This document shows, in pieces, positions 23,755 to 35,506 of a DNA stretch of 64,000 nt. Source of the stretch: Heterobilharzia americana (lineage: Eukaryota; Platyhelminthes; Trematoda; Strigeidida; Schistosomatidae). Each line of letters opens with the position of its first letter. Position 1 is the stretch's first letter. The DNA lies in contig OX104130.1 of the NCBI GenBank assembly GCA_944470555.2, forward strand, positions 77,691,160 through 77,755,159, read 5' to 3'. Below the pieces are notes generated by a model that saw only the letters and a program-made list of their open reading frames with translations, ran no database searches and had not been told where the DNA came from. The translations under genes and the position numbers were made by a program.

Positions 23755-23975
23755 TTTTGAATGTGTGAAAGAGCCGAGTTTTGATACGGTAGTATTTATA
23801 CTGGGTGATGATTGAAGGTGAAATGAAAGTTTGAACCGAGGCTGGACTCCGACTAGCGACAACTAGATTTCTGGCGCGGAGTTCTAAACAGTAATTGCTG
23901 GTTCGAATCTAGCTGCCGTCCAAAATTTTCATTTCACCTTCAGTCATAACCCAATCTAAATAATATCTAGGTTAC
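23755..23975. repeat. Family D inverted dimer (short form)
   Basis: The left terminus is TATACTGGGTGATGATTGAA. It is followed by an inverse tRNA-like remnant, then a plus-oriented GCTGGTTCGAATCTAGCTG (T-arm/B box), and the right terminus ATTTTCATTTCACCTTCAGT. The two tRNA-like halves are shortened so that only parts of each remain. Confidence 0.7.
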
Positions 23976-23979
23976 TGAT

Positions 23980-25095
23980 GCTTCTCAGCTGAGTGTACAT
24001 TTATGTGATGTATATAAACCCAATTTTTCACAATGACAGTGGTCAAACAGCGTTTTCTAAGGTTGGTCATACGTTGGGATTTTTACAAATGTTGGATTTC
24101 AGAGTTCCCTTACCGATTTGAAAAACCATAGCATCAATCACTGAAATATGTGGGTTGAGAGGGGATTTGAATTTCATACAGAAAACTGTTAAGATCACTT
24201 TCCTCAGAATACTCTGAAGTATTCGTTCACTCTGGAAAAATTCATTCATTAATACGATAAGAAAAAAATAATAAGTACTATGACCAATGATACACAACTG
24301 ACTTATCTTAGCAGTTAACTTGAAATATAAGGTTGGATTATTTACTGTCACTCCTGCTTACCAAGGTTAGCGGGCTACATGAACTATCTGAAATGTGCAT
24401 TCCATAGAAATGAGCCTACTGAAGTATTGGTGCACTATGTGATATAAGCTGAATGTTAATTTGCTATAGTCGATAACGATGGAAGGATATCGACTGTCAA
24501 CCATCAACGTTTAACAACTTCCTAGTTTATATGAACAATGAACAAGATTTGACGTAATAGTATCTCAAATATTGGGCGCTTAGTAAAAGGTTGATATTAG
24601 ATATAGTTTGTATTTGTGTAAATTGTAGTGCGTTTAAAATAATATCAATTCCAACGTTTCACACAAAATTCTCGTCCAAGCCTCTTCAGGAGAATGATCA
24701 AAAATCACAGTAAAAGGATACAGAAATGAATCCAGAGACATGTAATTAATCTCCTTGTCCAGTCTCCTTAGTATAGTCATTTTCTTTCTAAAATATGATT
24801 ATTAATCATTCAGTGTGAAATTGTATGTCTGTTGTTATATGGTTAGCGAATGAATACATTATTAATTATAATCTGCTTGATTGTAAATACGAGACAAAAT
24901 GACCACAGGTGAAATTGTGGTCATTCGGTGATCTTTATAAGCACAATAGAGCATATGAAGTGGATAGATATATCAGTTAACTTGGTACATAGAAATGAAT
25001 AGTATTCACGAATTTTCATTGACTTGTCATAATAGAGTTAAGATGAATGGTAGTAATGCTGGTAATCATAATAATAATGAATCAAATCAGTCCAC
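23980..25095. other. Unassigned AT-rich interval
   Basis: An open frame at 24067-24351 (minus, 94 codons) has no recognisable domain. I see nothing else. Confidence 0.35.
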
Positions 25096-25329
25096 ATGTG
25101 TATTTATTACTTCAATGTTAAGTGATTCTTGGTATGTCTACAGGCTATCCTAATGATACACTACGAAAATTTGTCCAAATTTTCGATGAATAAGATCCCA
25201 GTGTTACTGAACGATCCTGCACCATCGTTGTAACAGGTATATATATATCATTAGGCTTGTCGACCAATGAAGAATGAATGCATCACAGCTTGCAAAGAAA
25301 GTAATATAATTGGCTGTGCGTAGATGTTT

Positions 25330-26245
25330 ATAAAGTGCTACTTTGGTTGATAGACTAAGAGATGAAATCAGCAGAGAACCTCACACACAGGTGCATCGAC
25401 CACACTTCACATTAGTATACAAAGAACAGGTGGATAGAAGAGCGATATCAAAGTAGACGTAGTTGGGTGAAAGAATAGGCAACTTGAAAATAACCGTTAG
25501 TGCACATTTTCAAGCCCAAGAAGATATTGAAGCATGAAAATATCTGCGCTAGTGCCACCGATTTTCAGCCGTGTTACGAGCACTCTTTAACCACTGGTTC
25601 ATGTCGTTTTGAGGACCCCAGCCAGGCAGTCTACATCACCCCACACGATTAAGACCAATAGTAAATGACTTTATTGACTAGCGCCGAGTCTTGGTCTGGC
25701 TACCCTAAAATCTCTTCCAACCTAATCCAACCTCTTTTAGTATGGTACATCAAAGTATGTGGTGGTTTGGCATGCCCAGTAGATGACCAATCCGTTTCAG
25801 TCAGCTAAGGTTCACAATCCCCGCAATCGACTTGCATGTCTTGCCTAGTAGCCTTTGTTTGACCTGCACCCCGCTCACACTATGATTCCACCAAACGCGA
25901 GCAATACTACGAAGATACCTATCATTAGCACCCGGTAACCTCCTCATGTCTTCTCTTTTTCACTGTCATGTCGCATAGCCGTATAACAGAAGGGGACGAA
26001 TCGCAATGCAGTATACTCGTCCTGTGATAGATATTCGGATATCTCGCTGGTCAGCGCCACTGAATACGCAGGTTGGCAAATGCCGAAAGGGCCTTACGTA
26101 TCCGAGTTGAGATTTCGTCAGCAGCTAGCCCGCTGGTAATGGTGCAACTCCCCAAGTAAGTGAAGTGATCGACACATTCCACTACTCCACTCCCCATCAA
26201 TAAACTGGAGGTGCTTAAAGCAGACCAGTCCTGCATCATCATCGA
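25330..26245 (-). mobile_element. LINE-A copy 3, 3' part, downstream of the PLE insertion
   Basis: Read on the minus strand from about 26245: MMQDW, then GVVECVDHFTYLGSC, the TRIRKALSAFANLR block, later remnants of the LLYGYAT block, and a 3' UTR that also occurs at 56630-56890 and 54860-55160. The same element's upstream half resumes beyond the PLE at about 27290. The reading frame is open for 80 codons (26051-26293) and then broken. Confidence 0.85.
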
Positions 26246-27284
26246 CAATTTCCTCATGCATATAAACTCAGTAGTAAACGCAATCCAATCCACTTACGAG
26301 GTAGAAAATGAACAAGGAGAATTACCTATGTTGGACTGCAGAATAAAACGAAGAACAGATGATGGCTTGGATCCTACCGTCTACAGAAAACCAACACATT
26401 CCCACATGTATCTAGACTTAAATCATCCCATCCAATATCAGTCAGTTAAGGCAGGATTAGTCAAATGTCTAAATGATAGAGCTAGAAAACTGACTAGTCA
26501 GAGCAAGAACCTAAACAAGGAATTAGAACACATAGAAGAAGCACTAATAGTTAATAATTATCCTCTACTGCCTATTAAAAAAATTGTAAGAACACATAAG
26601 AAACGAAATAATGACAATAACAAGAGTACGAATAATAACGACAACACGAGTAGAAGGGAGTTCACAACCTCCATTGTGTTACACTATAAGGAAAGTACAT
26701 CAGAAACTTTAACTATGATTCCAAACACAACTGAAATTAGGATGACATTAAAACCTACAAACTCACTCAGAGATAAATTTTGTCAGCTTAAGGATCCGAT
26801 AGAACCAATTAAGGCGAAATAATCAATCAAATTCCATGTAATGACTGTGAGGTCACTTATATAGGTCAAACCAGTCAGCCGGACGGAATTTAGCTAAATA
26901 TAGACTTGAATAAGATCAATAATCTAGAAAAAACTTGGCTGTTGCTATGCATGCATTAACACACAACCACACAATATGGTGGGATAAAAACCACTGTACC
27001 TAAGTCCAATGTAACTAGGTGGAGAGAGATTTACTACCGAATCTTTCTTCATCGAATCATTCAACACCCAACACATGTAATAGAAATGACGCAACACCTA
27101 AATCAGAGATAGAGAAAATTTTGCTACCAATAAAAGCAACTCACACAAAGTGACATAACTATAAAAATCAAATGTCGAAAGTGGTGTGATCACATTGATA
27201 TGATTATGAGCATTGATAATTTATGCTCGAAATGTCAATCAAGTAAATAATACTAGGTCACTGTGTGTTATAAGTCAAATAAAC
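26246..27284 (+). mobile_element. PLE-3, 5'-truncated Penelope-like element inserted in LINE-A
   Basis: It begins in the RT C-terminal region. An open reading of 203 codons (26211-26822, whose first residues come from the LINE junction) contains VVNAIQSTYEVEN, VYRKPTHSHMYLDL and a long Asn/Lys-rich linker. The GIY-YIG domain starts QIPCNDCEVTYIGQTSQP (26828-26881) in another frame, so the two domains are separated by a frameshift near 26822. The 3' non-coding end, GATATGATTATGAGCATTGA through the final CAAATAAAC, stops exactly at 27284, the IR-B inner boundary. It is truncated and lacks YVDD, so it is inactive. Confidence 0.88.
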
Positions 27285-27289
27285 AATTC

Positions 27290-29800
27290 TAACATAGATG
27301 AAAGGAAAATGCATTCCAAACATACTCTGCGCACTGCGTCTATAAGACACTGCATTTTCTCAGACAATCCGACAATATCGTCTGTAAAACTGAAAACAAA
27401 TCACATGACTTCTACGAAGCCAGATATACCTAAGTTTATATCCATTGGTACATCTATAAATATGCTAAGTGTGAACGGTGACGATGGATACACTCAGCGG
27501 TCACGACTAGTTGTCGTCAGTTTAAATGAGAACTCTCCATAAGCCTGAACACGGCTGCATAAGTCCCAGTACACAGCTTTGATTAGCGTTATATACTTGC
27601 TCAGTACTACCCTCATTGTCAGATACTTACATAACAGCCTACGATCAACAGAGTCAAATCGTGCATTCAGGCCAACAGATATGACAAGTGACGGCCACCA
27701 GCAAGTATGCCTGTGTTCCACAATCCGTCAAAGGGTAAACATATGATTGATGCACTTACGCGTCCACAGCTGAAACCTGTCTAGCTTCCTCCAGTTAGCT
27801 GTTCTCGAGCTCCAGCTGGGTGTCGGATAGCCATACGACCCAGGATCTTGGACACAATATTGGTCAGACTAATTCCCTTATGACTGTCACACGAAGACTT
27901 CTCTCCCTGCTCATAGACTGGGATGATTACTGAACTAGACCAGTCTGATGACACTACCTCTGATTCCCATACACTACGCAGTACTTCAGTCACTTCAATC
28001 AGCAACTTCCTACCTCCATCCTTGAAAACTTCAGGTGGCAAACTGTCAGATCCTGCTGCTTCGCATCGTTTCAGGTAGGATATAGCTTTCTCAGCTTCAA
28101 GGATAGTTGGAGGACCGACATCTACGTGCCATTCAGGTTCAGGCTGAATGTTGGGTTGTGGAAGCGTTTCTGAGTGTCAGTTGAACTGTGCATCAAAGTA
28201 TTCTCCCCAGTGTTCTGGTTGTCTATCCTGGAGGTTATCAGCATTCCACCCTTTTCGGTGATGGTTTCACTCATCATCGTCTTCCTATTGCTATTATCCT
28301 TAATAAGCATAAATAGTTGCAGTGTAACCCACCGTTTATGCCTTCTCCATCTCTCAAGCTTTCGTCATATACCATTTGCTTGCAATCGACGCGAAAGCTC
28401 TTGTTCAATTTATGTTTGAGTTGCTTTTGCTCTTCATTATGGTGAGAGCCAGCTGGAATCAGTCCTCTGGTATCAGTCACTTCAGATGATGTCGAGGAAA
28501 TCCAGTGACGTTTGTTAACCTAAGGGTTTAAGTCACCAGTTGTCTTTACCGTTGTTTCAGCAGCAGACTCAATATTACATCATGCTTCATCAGCATAAGC
28601 ATTGCCATCGCGTTCACACAGATGCATAACCAACTCCTCCCGAACGCTTATTTGGCATCCTCACCTTTCAATAAAGCACAGATCGACCTCACTGTCGCCT
28701 GTTTCTTGCTACAAACAGGGCGTAAACATACACGGGCCCGTGCTAGCGCATGACCGGAGTCCAGACTGGTACTCCAGAAAGATATGCAATCTTCCCCTGA
28801 CACTCTCTAACGATGGCTTATAGCTAGGTGATCTATCTGCTTCCATAGTTGGTTTGAAGTTTGCGGACGCTATGTGAGACAGTGTTTCCTTATGCCTAAA
28901 GTTAGTGCCGGCCAAAAACGAGTAGCTTTTGGAACAATATTGCAACAGACCACCACTGTCGTTTTGTTCGCATGGCATTTGAAAAATATCTCTGGGATTC
29001 CCCTGCAATCGGCTTAGCTTCACTACATGAGCTTTAAAGTCACCAGCCATTACAACTTCATCTAAACCTTTGGCTTTCTGTAGCAAAACTGACGGCTTCT
29101 CACAGAACTCATGCTTTGCATCATCCGAACTGCAGTCGGTGGGTGTATAGACGGAGATTACAAATAGACATCGGTTTGTCTCATGATCCTTCCTAGCTCT
29201 TATAGATACATTCAGTCGAACAGCAAATAGTCAGCTGCTGACTGATATTCGGTCGATAAACACTCTTTCTTCCAAACAGATGAATACTACGCCTACATCA
29301 GCTTTTCCACGAAAGCTAGCGGTTAGACCTCCGGATACTCGTAGGATGAATTCTGAAGATTTACCGCTCTTGCCAGGTAAGGTCAGTGTAACAACCACAT
29401 TTGGGTTTTGTTTGGTCCTGTGTCTCAGATAAGCAGCATATATTCATACCTAGATATTCCGCAGTTTTGACGAGTGATGCTTGCTATCCGATGAGATATA
29501 GAGTTCGGACGTTGAAAGCCCCAATATGAAGTCGATGGTGGTATCTCAGAAGAATAGGAATGGAGTTTTGACGGCTTTGATCGTTGGCAATTATTGTGAA
29601 ATGAGAGGTTTAGGAAAGTGTAGGAGGTTTAATATCGACTTCAGGAGGTGAAGGTAAAGCAGAAGACAGAGCTGAGGAGAGTTGATTGCGCTTGACAGGG
29701 TCCTGTGTACTATTAAAAGCGTGCAAGCAGTTGACAATTCCCGGCTGCCCACATCGTGGAAGCTTATTTCTTCTTAAAGTACCTGAAAGAAAATAATTTT
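27290..29800 (-). mobile_element. LINE-A copy 3, 5' part (endonuclease and RT)
   Basis: Minus-strand order: a 5' region near 29560-29800, the endonuclease domain (29086 down to about 28709), the pre-RT linker (28510-28200), the RT block starting MPPEVFKDGG (28041-27781), then ARFDSVDRRLL (27721-27494) and degraded RT to 27290 where PLE-3 interrupts. With 25330-26245 it makes up one nearly full-length but dead element. Within 27536-28448 it is nearly identical to copy 1, while the flanks of that tract are clearly diverged. Confidence 0.85.
28709..29350 (-). pseudogene. LINE-A APE endonuclease domain, decayed
   Basis: On the minus strand I read ASFRGKADVGVVFI and ISVYTPTDCSSDDAKHEF, then MLQKAKGLDEVVMAGDFKAHV (GDF for the usual GDLNA) and FLAGTNFRHKETLSH (the T-N-F-R-H-K block of this family). 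One stop lies in the VSS*LFAVRL stretch near 29230. The final SDH block is not clear. The function would be target nicking for LINE-A. Confidence 0.75.
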
Positions 29801-31340
29801 GCTACCGCAGAGCCTATGGGGCACCTGCTTGAGGTCTATCACACAAAGACTTTTGCGAACTGTCGTTTTGAAGTTTGGCTGTTCTAGCATCGGACAAAGA
29901 AGACTAATACTGTCGGCAGCAGAAAATCTTAGGTTAGGGAAGAATGTGCTATATTTTGGACCAGTCTCTTTTAACCCCACCTCCCATTATAAATGCAGCA
30001 TTAGTAAGGCAATGATGTTCATCCAAGGGAAACACCTTACTACTATCAAGCCCCACCCAGCTAGCAGCAGTACGAGCGTGCTCTCAGACTCCCATCATAG
30101 TGTAGCAATTTACACAACAGTGGTAACTTCTTTTTGTCTTATCACTGACCGGCAGAACTTTCTGGCATGGTAGGACCTCGATGTAATCAGAGTTTCAACC
30201 AGTGTAGCTCGTCGGGTTATTTTCATCTGCAAGCCCGACCATCACCTCAAGGTGACAGCTATCGATCGTACTACCTTACCAGAAGCTGATTTGATTAGCT
30301 GGTTGGTGAGTAAATTGGTGCATGCTGAGCCTGAATGGTTGACCTCCTGTCTCTGGTTTCCTCAGAGTGATACATAACTTTGTGATTGGCTGACTTCTAT
30401 GGTTTGCTTATAATACGTTGGAGTCACTTCTCTGTGATTCGTTCAGCCTTTTTATTTGGATGAATTAATGATTCATTGCTAATTTTGCTTCAGTGCTATG
30501 CCCCGAAGAACTTTCGGGCCGCTTTCTTGTTTTCATGTTCCAGAACTTTGAAGCTGTCCCAGTCGAATGTATTGGTTTTCACAGTGTATCAAGGTGAGGG
30601 ATTTCATATCAGCCGTGTTATGTTCAACTAGACGTTGTAATATTGGTCTGCCTTACTGTTTCATGTAGTGGCGTTCGCAGTTAGCCATATTAACTTTGTA
30701 GATAACGTTGGGCATTTGTTAGTTTATGTGATACTGCGATTTCAAGTGGATGCAACAATACGGTGGTTGTTTTCAAGATATCCCAGATCCATGTGAGGAC
30801 AATTCTTCTGTCAATTCTGATACTGATTTAGAGTTTGTTGGTTTGGAAAGATATCTGTCAATGCAATTCTTTAGACGACTGTTTAGTTGAAAAATTCTGA
30901 ACAAACATTTTTTTTCTGATCCCTCTCTGCTTGACTTTATTGTGCTTCAGTGTCTGTCTACTTGTCTACATAGAGTTGTTATACAGCTGTTCCCTTGCGA
31001 CATTGAAGTTTTGCTGGTGCAACTGAAGATATGGTTTGTATGAGTTGTTTTCCCATTCGCCTGAGTTTCCAGTTGTTCGTCATCACTTTTTGTAATCAAG
31101 ATAACTAAGAATACCAGTGGTTTTTGATTCCTTTTTCCTTCTCTTGTATACAAATACTCTGAAAACGTTACTGAATAGTTACAATTTTTACTGTATATAG
31201 TAAACAAAATTGATAGCTGCAGTTCCTAACAGAACAATATACGTTATTAACAATTATCACTAGGAATCAGTCTCTTAACATATATTTCAAAATATGAGGT
31301 GGATGTGTAAAGTCCAGATGTATAAAATGTTAACAGTCAA
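29801..31340. other. Unassigned interval, perhaps partly LINE-A 5' end
   Basis: The open frame 29799-30173 (plus, 124 codons) overlaps antisense sequence next to the LINE-A 5' end and shows no recognisable domain, so I do not call a gene. The rest has no match that I recognise. Confidence 0.35.
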
Positions 31341-31342
31341 TG

Positions 31343-32695
31343 ATCATCCTGGAGAGACTAAAGGATGCACTGGATTCAAAACCACGATCGAAACAGACTG
31401 GCTGGCTTCAGGAAGTACAAATCATGTGCGGACCAAATTGCAACACCACGCTAGGCATCAACATAGAACAGAGTATAGAATGGTAGTCAACTCTCTACCC
31501 CAACTTCATCGACTTTGAGAAGGACTTTGACAGCGTCGACCGAGAAGTAATTTGTCAGGCAGTTGCTTCAACACTACGGAATACCGCAAACCTTTATCAG
31601 CCTCATTCAACAACTATATGAAGACACCACATGCCAAGTAATTTACAATGGGAAGCTCAGTGATGCTTTTGAAGTGAAGACAGGGGTGAAACAAAACTGT
31701 CTAGAATCACCCATGATATTCCTGATTGTGGTTGACTGAACTGGACCATGCAATAAACAGTGAGGATCGAGAAGAAGAGGATAATCTGGACTGTGGAAAA
31801 GAACCTAGAAGATTTGGATTTCGCCAACGATGACTTGTGCCTAATGTCACACAAACTTGAAGATCTACAGAAGAAAACTAACAAGTTGACAGAAGAGGTG
31901 AGGCAGTGAAGACGGGACACCATTCAAGTGAACATAGAGAAGACAAAGGTGACGAAGATACCCAACCAACAACACCAACAACAACAACAGGCTCCAGTCA
32001 CCATCAACAGGAGAAACTTAAAGCAGGTAGCCTCCTTCACCTATCTAGGCAGCACTGTCTCAACTACAGGCGGGACAGACGAGGACGTCAAAGCCAGGAT
32101 CGGAAAGACAGCAAGACGGGCTTTCATTAACCCGAAACCAGTATGGAGATCTTCTGCACTCAGCATGTGGAACAAGATCCGGATTTTCAACACCAACTTC
32201 AGTCAAGTCAGTGCTTCTGTATGGTTGAGAGACTTGGCGCGTTACGAAAGGCATTGCCAACAAACTACAGATATTCATCAACAACTGCCTACGCTGTCTC
32301 GTTAGTGAAGGTCAGATGGCCAGAATAATACGAATATGCAATAAGGAACTCTGGTTGGCTGGCCACGAACCAACCAAGAAGCTATCGCCCAACAAATATG
32401 CGGAAGAAAGTGGAGATGGATTGGGCATACACTAAGAAGGCCGGCTGGGGACATCACGCGTCAGGCCAGTCACTCCAGTGGAACCCAGATGGGAAACGAC
32501 GAGTCTGGTGTCCGAGGTGGGGGTGACTTGGAGAAGATCGTATGAGGAGGAAATGAGAGCTTGTGGGCTGTCATGGAGCCAGGTTCAAAAGATTTCAGAG
32601 AACAGAGCGCATTGGAGACGTGCTACTGAAGCGGTATGTTCCATTAGGAACCCAAGGGACTAATAATAATAATAATAAATAAAATACGGATATAA
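31343..32695 (+). mobile_element. LINE-B copy 3, 5'-truncated, best-preserved C-terminus
   Basis: It starts in the RT at the HPGETKGCTGFK stretch. The active site reads LDFANDDLCLMSHKLED near 31815, one codon longer than FADD. An open segment at 31928-32305 contains ASFTYLGSTVSTTGGTDEDV and RRAFINPKPVWRSSALS, and [20 protein letters not shown] follows at 32478-32663. It ends AGGAACCCAAGGGAC followed by a (TAA)n run, an RTE-like 3' end. Confidence 0.88.
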
Positions 32696-32904
32696 AGCAG
32701 GAGGTTCATAAAGAAAGTTTTGAAATTAGTGAAGACAAAATCATTTATTTGGAATTCTAAATCTTTAGTTCACGACTATTTGCTTGAAAACCTCATACGT
32801 AAATGGGAATTCAGACCACATTAGATATAATCAGATGAACATGTAGTACATGAGTTTTAGCAACAATCTGTCCCTATGAATGCTGTCGTATCTTCCAGCG
32901 AAAA

Positions 32905-33298
32905 TAAAAATCTAGGTATGGGTTGATGATTAAAGGTGAAGTGAGAACCTGGATTGCATGAAGATTCGAACAAATGACCTCCAGGTTACCGGCCTGGCGC
33001 TTCACCATCTGAGTTACAACACCTAGCTAAATATGAATGGATATGAGAAATCTTGGCTAGGAAGCTAGTGTGATCATGATGAACCAGCGCTTACGTACTA
33101 CACGATCAAATAATTGAAGTAAAGTTAAGACTCTGTTAACAGCTAGTTCTCGCAACTTACCTGTTAGATAGCCGAGATGGTTATCCTGACCCAGTTTGTT
33201 TGAATTCAGCAGACATCAAAGTTTTCATTTCACCTTCAATTATCACCCTGCATCAATAACATCCGTCTGTCAAACCAGGCTTATCTCATATTGTCCAA
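32905..33298. repeat. Family D inverted dimer with long centre
   Basis: The left end GGTTGATGATTAAAGGTGAA is followed by an inverse tRNA-like stretch (GATTCGAACAAATGACC, inverse B box). A centre of about 150 bp separates it from a plus tRNA-like stretch around 33170-33220. The right end is TTTTCATTTCACCTTCAATT with the CAAACCAGGCTTATCTCA tail. Confidence 0.75.
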
Positions 33299-33299
33299 A

Positions 33300-33985
33300 C
33301 AACAATAAAACTTGTAGTCAAAAAACATACCTTGAAGAGTTTTGGTTTCAATAGACTGGTGACTATGGGAAGCATATTTAGCATTCACTTTGACTGTATC
33401 TAAATTCCATCCTAGCAAGTGGTGAAACAATCAATTAGGTTTACGTGGTCCATATGGGACGATATTTCTTTATGAAATACAGGGAAGTCATTGATTAATT
33501 CAGCAGTTGCTACTTTGACCTTTTGAGTCACCTTTTACATCTGACTGAAAATGACAGAAGAAACACGAAAATCCAGTACAAAAGAAACGTGTAATTGATA
33601 AATCATAGGTGAGTAATCATTGCAATGACTTCTCCATTTAATATAGTTATGTAGAACATACATAAAGCTACATTATTTACCGTAGACGTAACACGTGACT
33701 AGTGTTTATCCGCTTATCCGGTTCACACTGCTTATCAAGAAGTGACCTTGAACGCATATAGTTTTTAAATCACATTTTCTATCTTCAGTGGTCATCAGAC
33801 AAAAACTGATTTATTTAAAAATCATAAAACCTAGCTATGTCCGTGGCATCCTGCCGACCAACTCCTCTCAATTAACACTAAAACATCAGTTTTGAACCTG
33901 GACTACTAAAACTTCATGAATAAAGAATTTGATAGCTGTAGAAAGATGACGGACAGTCGGTTATTAGATGTTGATTAGACTTTTT
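33300..33985. other. Unassigned interval
   Basis: I see nothing recognisable. Confidence 0.35.
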
Positions 33986-33987
33986 GA

Positions 33988-34190
33988 GATGAATGGAGAT
34001 TTTGAGTTTAGAAATAGTATTCATCATGGACTGACATCAGTTGGGGAACCATTGAAAATCTGGGAGCACTGGACAGCTGTTTCGTCCTAGTATGGGACTC
34101 CTCAGCAGTACGCACCCACGACCCGGCTAGGGGTCGAACTCAGGACCTTCAGGTTTCTCGACGAACGCGTTAATCATTCAGCCACGGCTT
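33988..34190 (-). repeat. Family B short repeat, right half in minus orientation
   Basis: Nearly identical to 20361-20565. From left: terminal repeat, hammerhead region, then an inverse tRNA-like stretch of about 70 bp. On the minus strand that stretch reads GTGGCTGAATGATTAACGC as A-box region and GAGTTCGACCCC as B box. Confidence 0.88.
34067..34110 (-). ncRNA. Hammerhead ribozyme motif, intact core (family B)
   Basis: The best hammerhead in the window. On the minus strand: stem I TACTG (34110-34106) with CAGTG (34071-34067), core CTGAGGA (34105-34099), stem II GTCC/GGAC (34098-34084) and GAAA (34083-34080). The short self-complementary stem III ACAGCTGT follows, with predicted cleavage after the C at 34072. 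All invariant core positions of CUGANGA...GAAA...UH are present. The very short stem III suggests weak cleavage as a monomer, as reported for SM-alpha-type hammerheads. Confidence 0.8.
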
Positions 34191-34194
34191 CCAG

Positions 34195-35506
34195 AGGGAT
34201 ATCAGGAAGCTCTAATGAGAAGCCGTGAGCTGTGGGGTCAACCAATCAGATATGAAGTGGATGTTAACTGAAGACCTTAGGTGACAGTCGTGCTATGTTG
34301 TGAATTGGCAGAAATTGGAAATTGTGAACCGACCCAGTATATTCTGATTAATTGATCTCAGGTTAAGAGGATGACTACTGCAACTTAACTAAAACTAGGT
34401 TGCAGTTGTGCGCTCTATGAAGTGGCCAAGAAAACCCCGTTGCTGAAAAAGTTTCAGTTCAACTGCTATCCAGTTGTCATGTGATTGAGCGATAAAAGTA
34501 ATTGTCTGTTCATAGACATCGAATAGGCGGTTAAAGAGCTCAGCAAACAGGAAAGTAGATCAATGGGAAAAATGATACGTCTAAGACAAGTTATCTATAC
34601 TCGGTCAAAGTTTATCCCGCATCTAAATACCCTATTAAATGGATATGAAAAGCAAACTAACCTACAGGGAAAAAGTCAGTGGGTTAATGAAAGCAGATTT
34701 ATCATAGAGAGTAATATTCACACATTACTTTATCAAACCAGATGAAATGTTTAACTGGATAGTTTCAACAACTCCATCATAAACTTAATGCAGACAAACA
34801 GTTCCACTGAAGCCAAGTCTGTTCTGTTCAGAATTGTTTTACTGAAAGTCTTTTCTACTTCTACAGTATTCAGATAGTTCTGAAGTGTAATCTAAAAGGT
34901 TAACGGCTGAATTTTAAATGCAGCTTAACAGGATTTATTCAACAGACAAAATAAAACATGGTCATAAGTCCTATATTGTATAAATCTCACTCATTGAGCG
35001 ATATTAGTGAGCAGGATTCATATGATATAGGGTTAGTTTCAACTGTTTGTCAAGCTTTGTGATTAAAACTTATTGATCGATTTATGTATAAGTAGGAAAA
35101 TGAACGACAGGTTATGAAAATAAAGTTATGATTATGTAATACTGGATAAACCTATGACAGAGTAGGAAAACGAACAAGGAATGAAGGCAACACATGTATG
35201 GTTACCCAATACAGGATAAATCTATGACAGTCAAGGCTGTATGATGACCGATGCAAAGATAAAGGTTAAAAGTATCTTCTCTGGACGAATAACGCTGGTT
35301 TCAAATTCTGGATCGTTAGTGCTTCAGTTATAGATAAATCTTTTGATCTTATTGCATTCAAGTGGTTTGATCGAAACCTGTAGACAATTTTGAATATGTT
35401 CTTCGTTCATTTTCCTACTCTGCCAAAATTGCATTTAATATCATAATCTCTTGTCTGTTTTCCCACTCTAAACCCAAATTATGTATAACTATCTTGAAAA
35501 TAATTC
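34195..35506. other. Unassigned interval
   Basis: This is part of the IR-B spacer. I recognise no gene or repeat family in it. Confidence 0.35.

Larger units (their letters stand above)
25096..27284. repeat. IR-B left arm
   Basis: Mirror of 35507-37695: paired positions sum to 62791 at every point checked across all 2189 bp, so there are no net indels. The one substitution I found is 25732 (C) against 37059 (A). The arm holds, left to right, about 230 bp of flank, the 3' part of a LINE-A on the minus strand, and a PLE on the plus strand. Confidence 0.95.

Noticed and set aside
29799..30173. A 124-codon protein gene on the plus strand
   Set aside because: It has no recognisable domain, lies against the LINE-A 5' region in antisense, and has no neighbouring exons I could connect.
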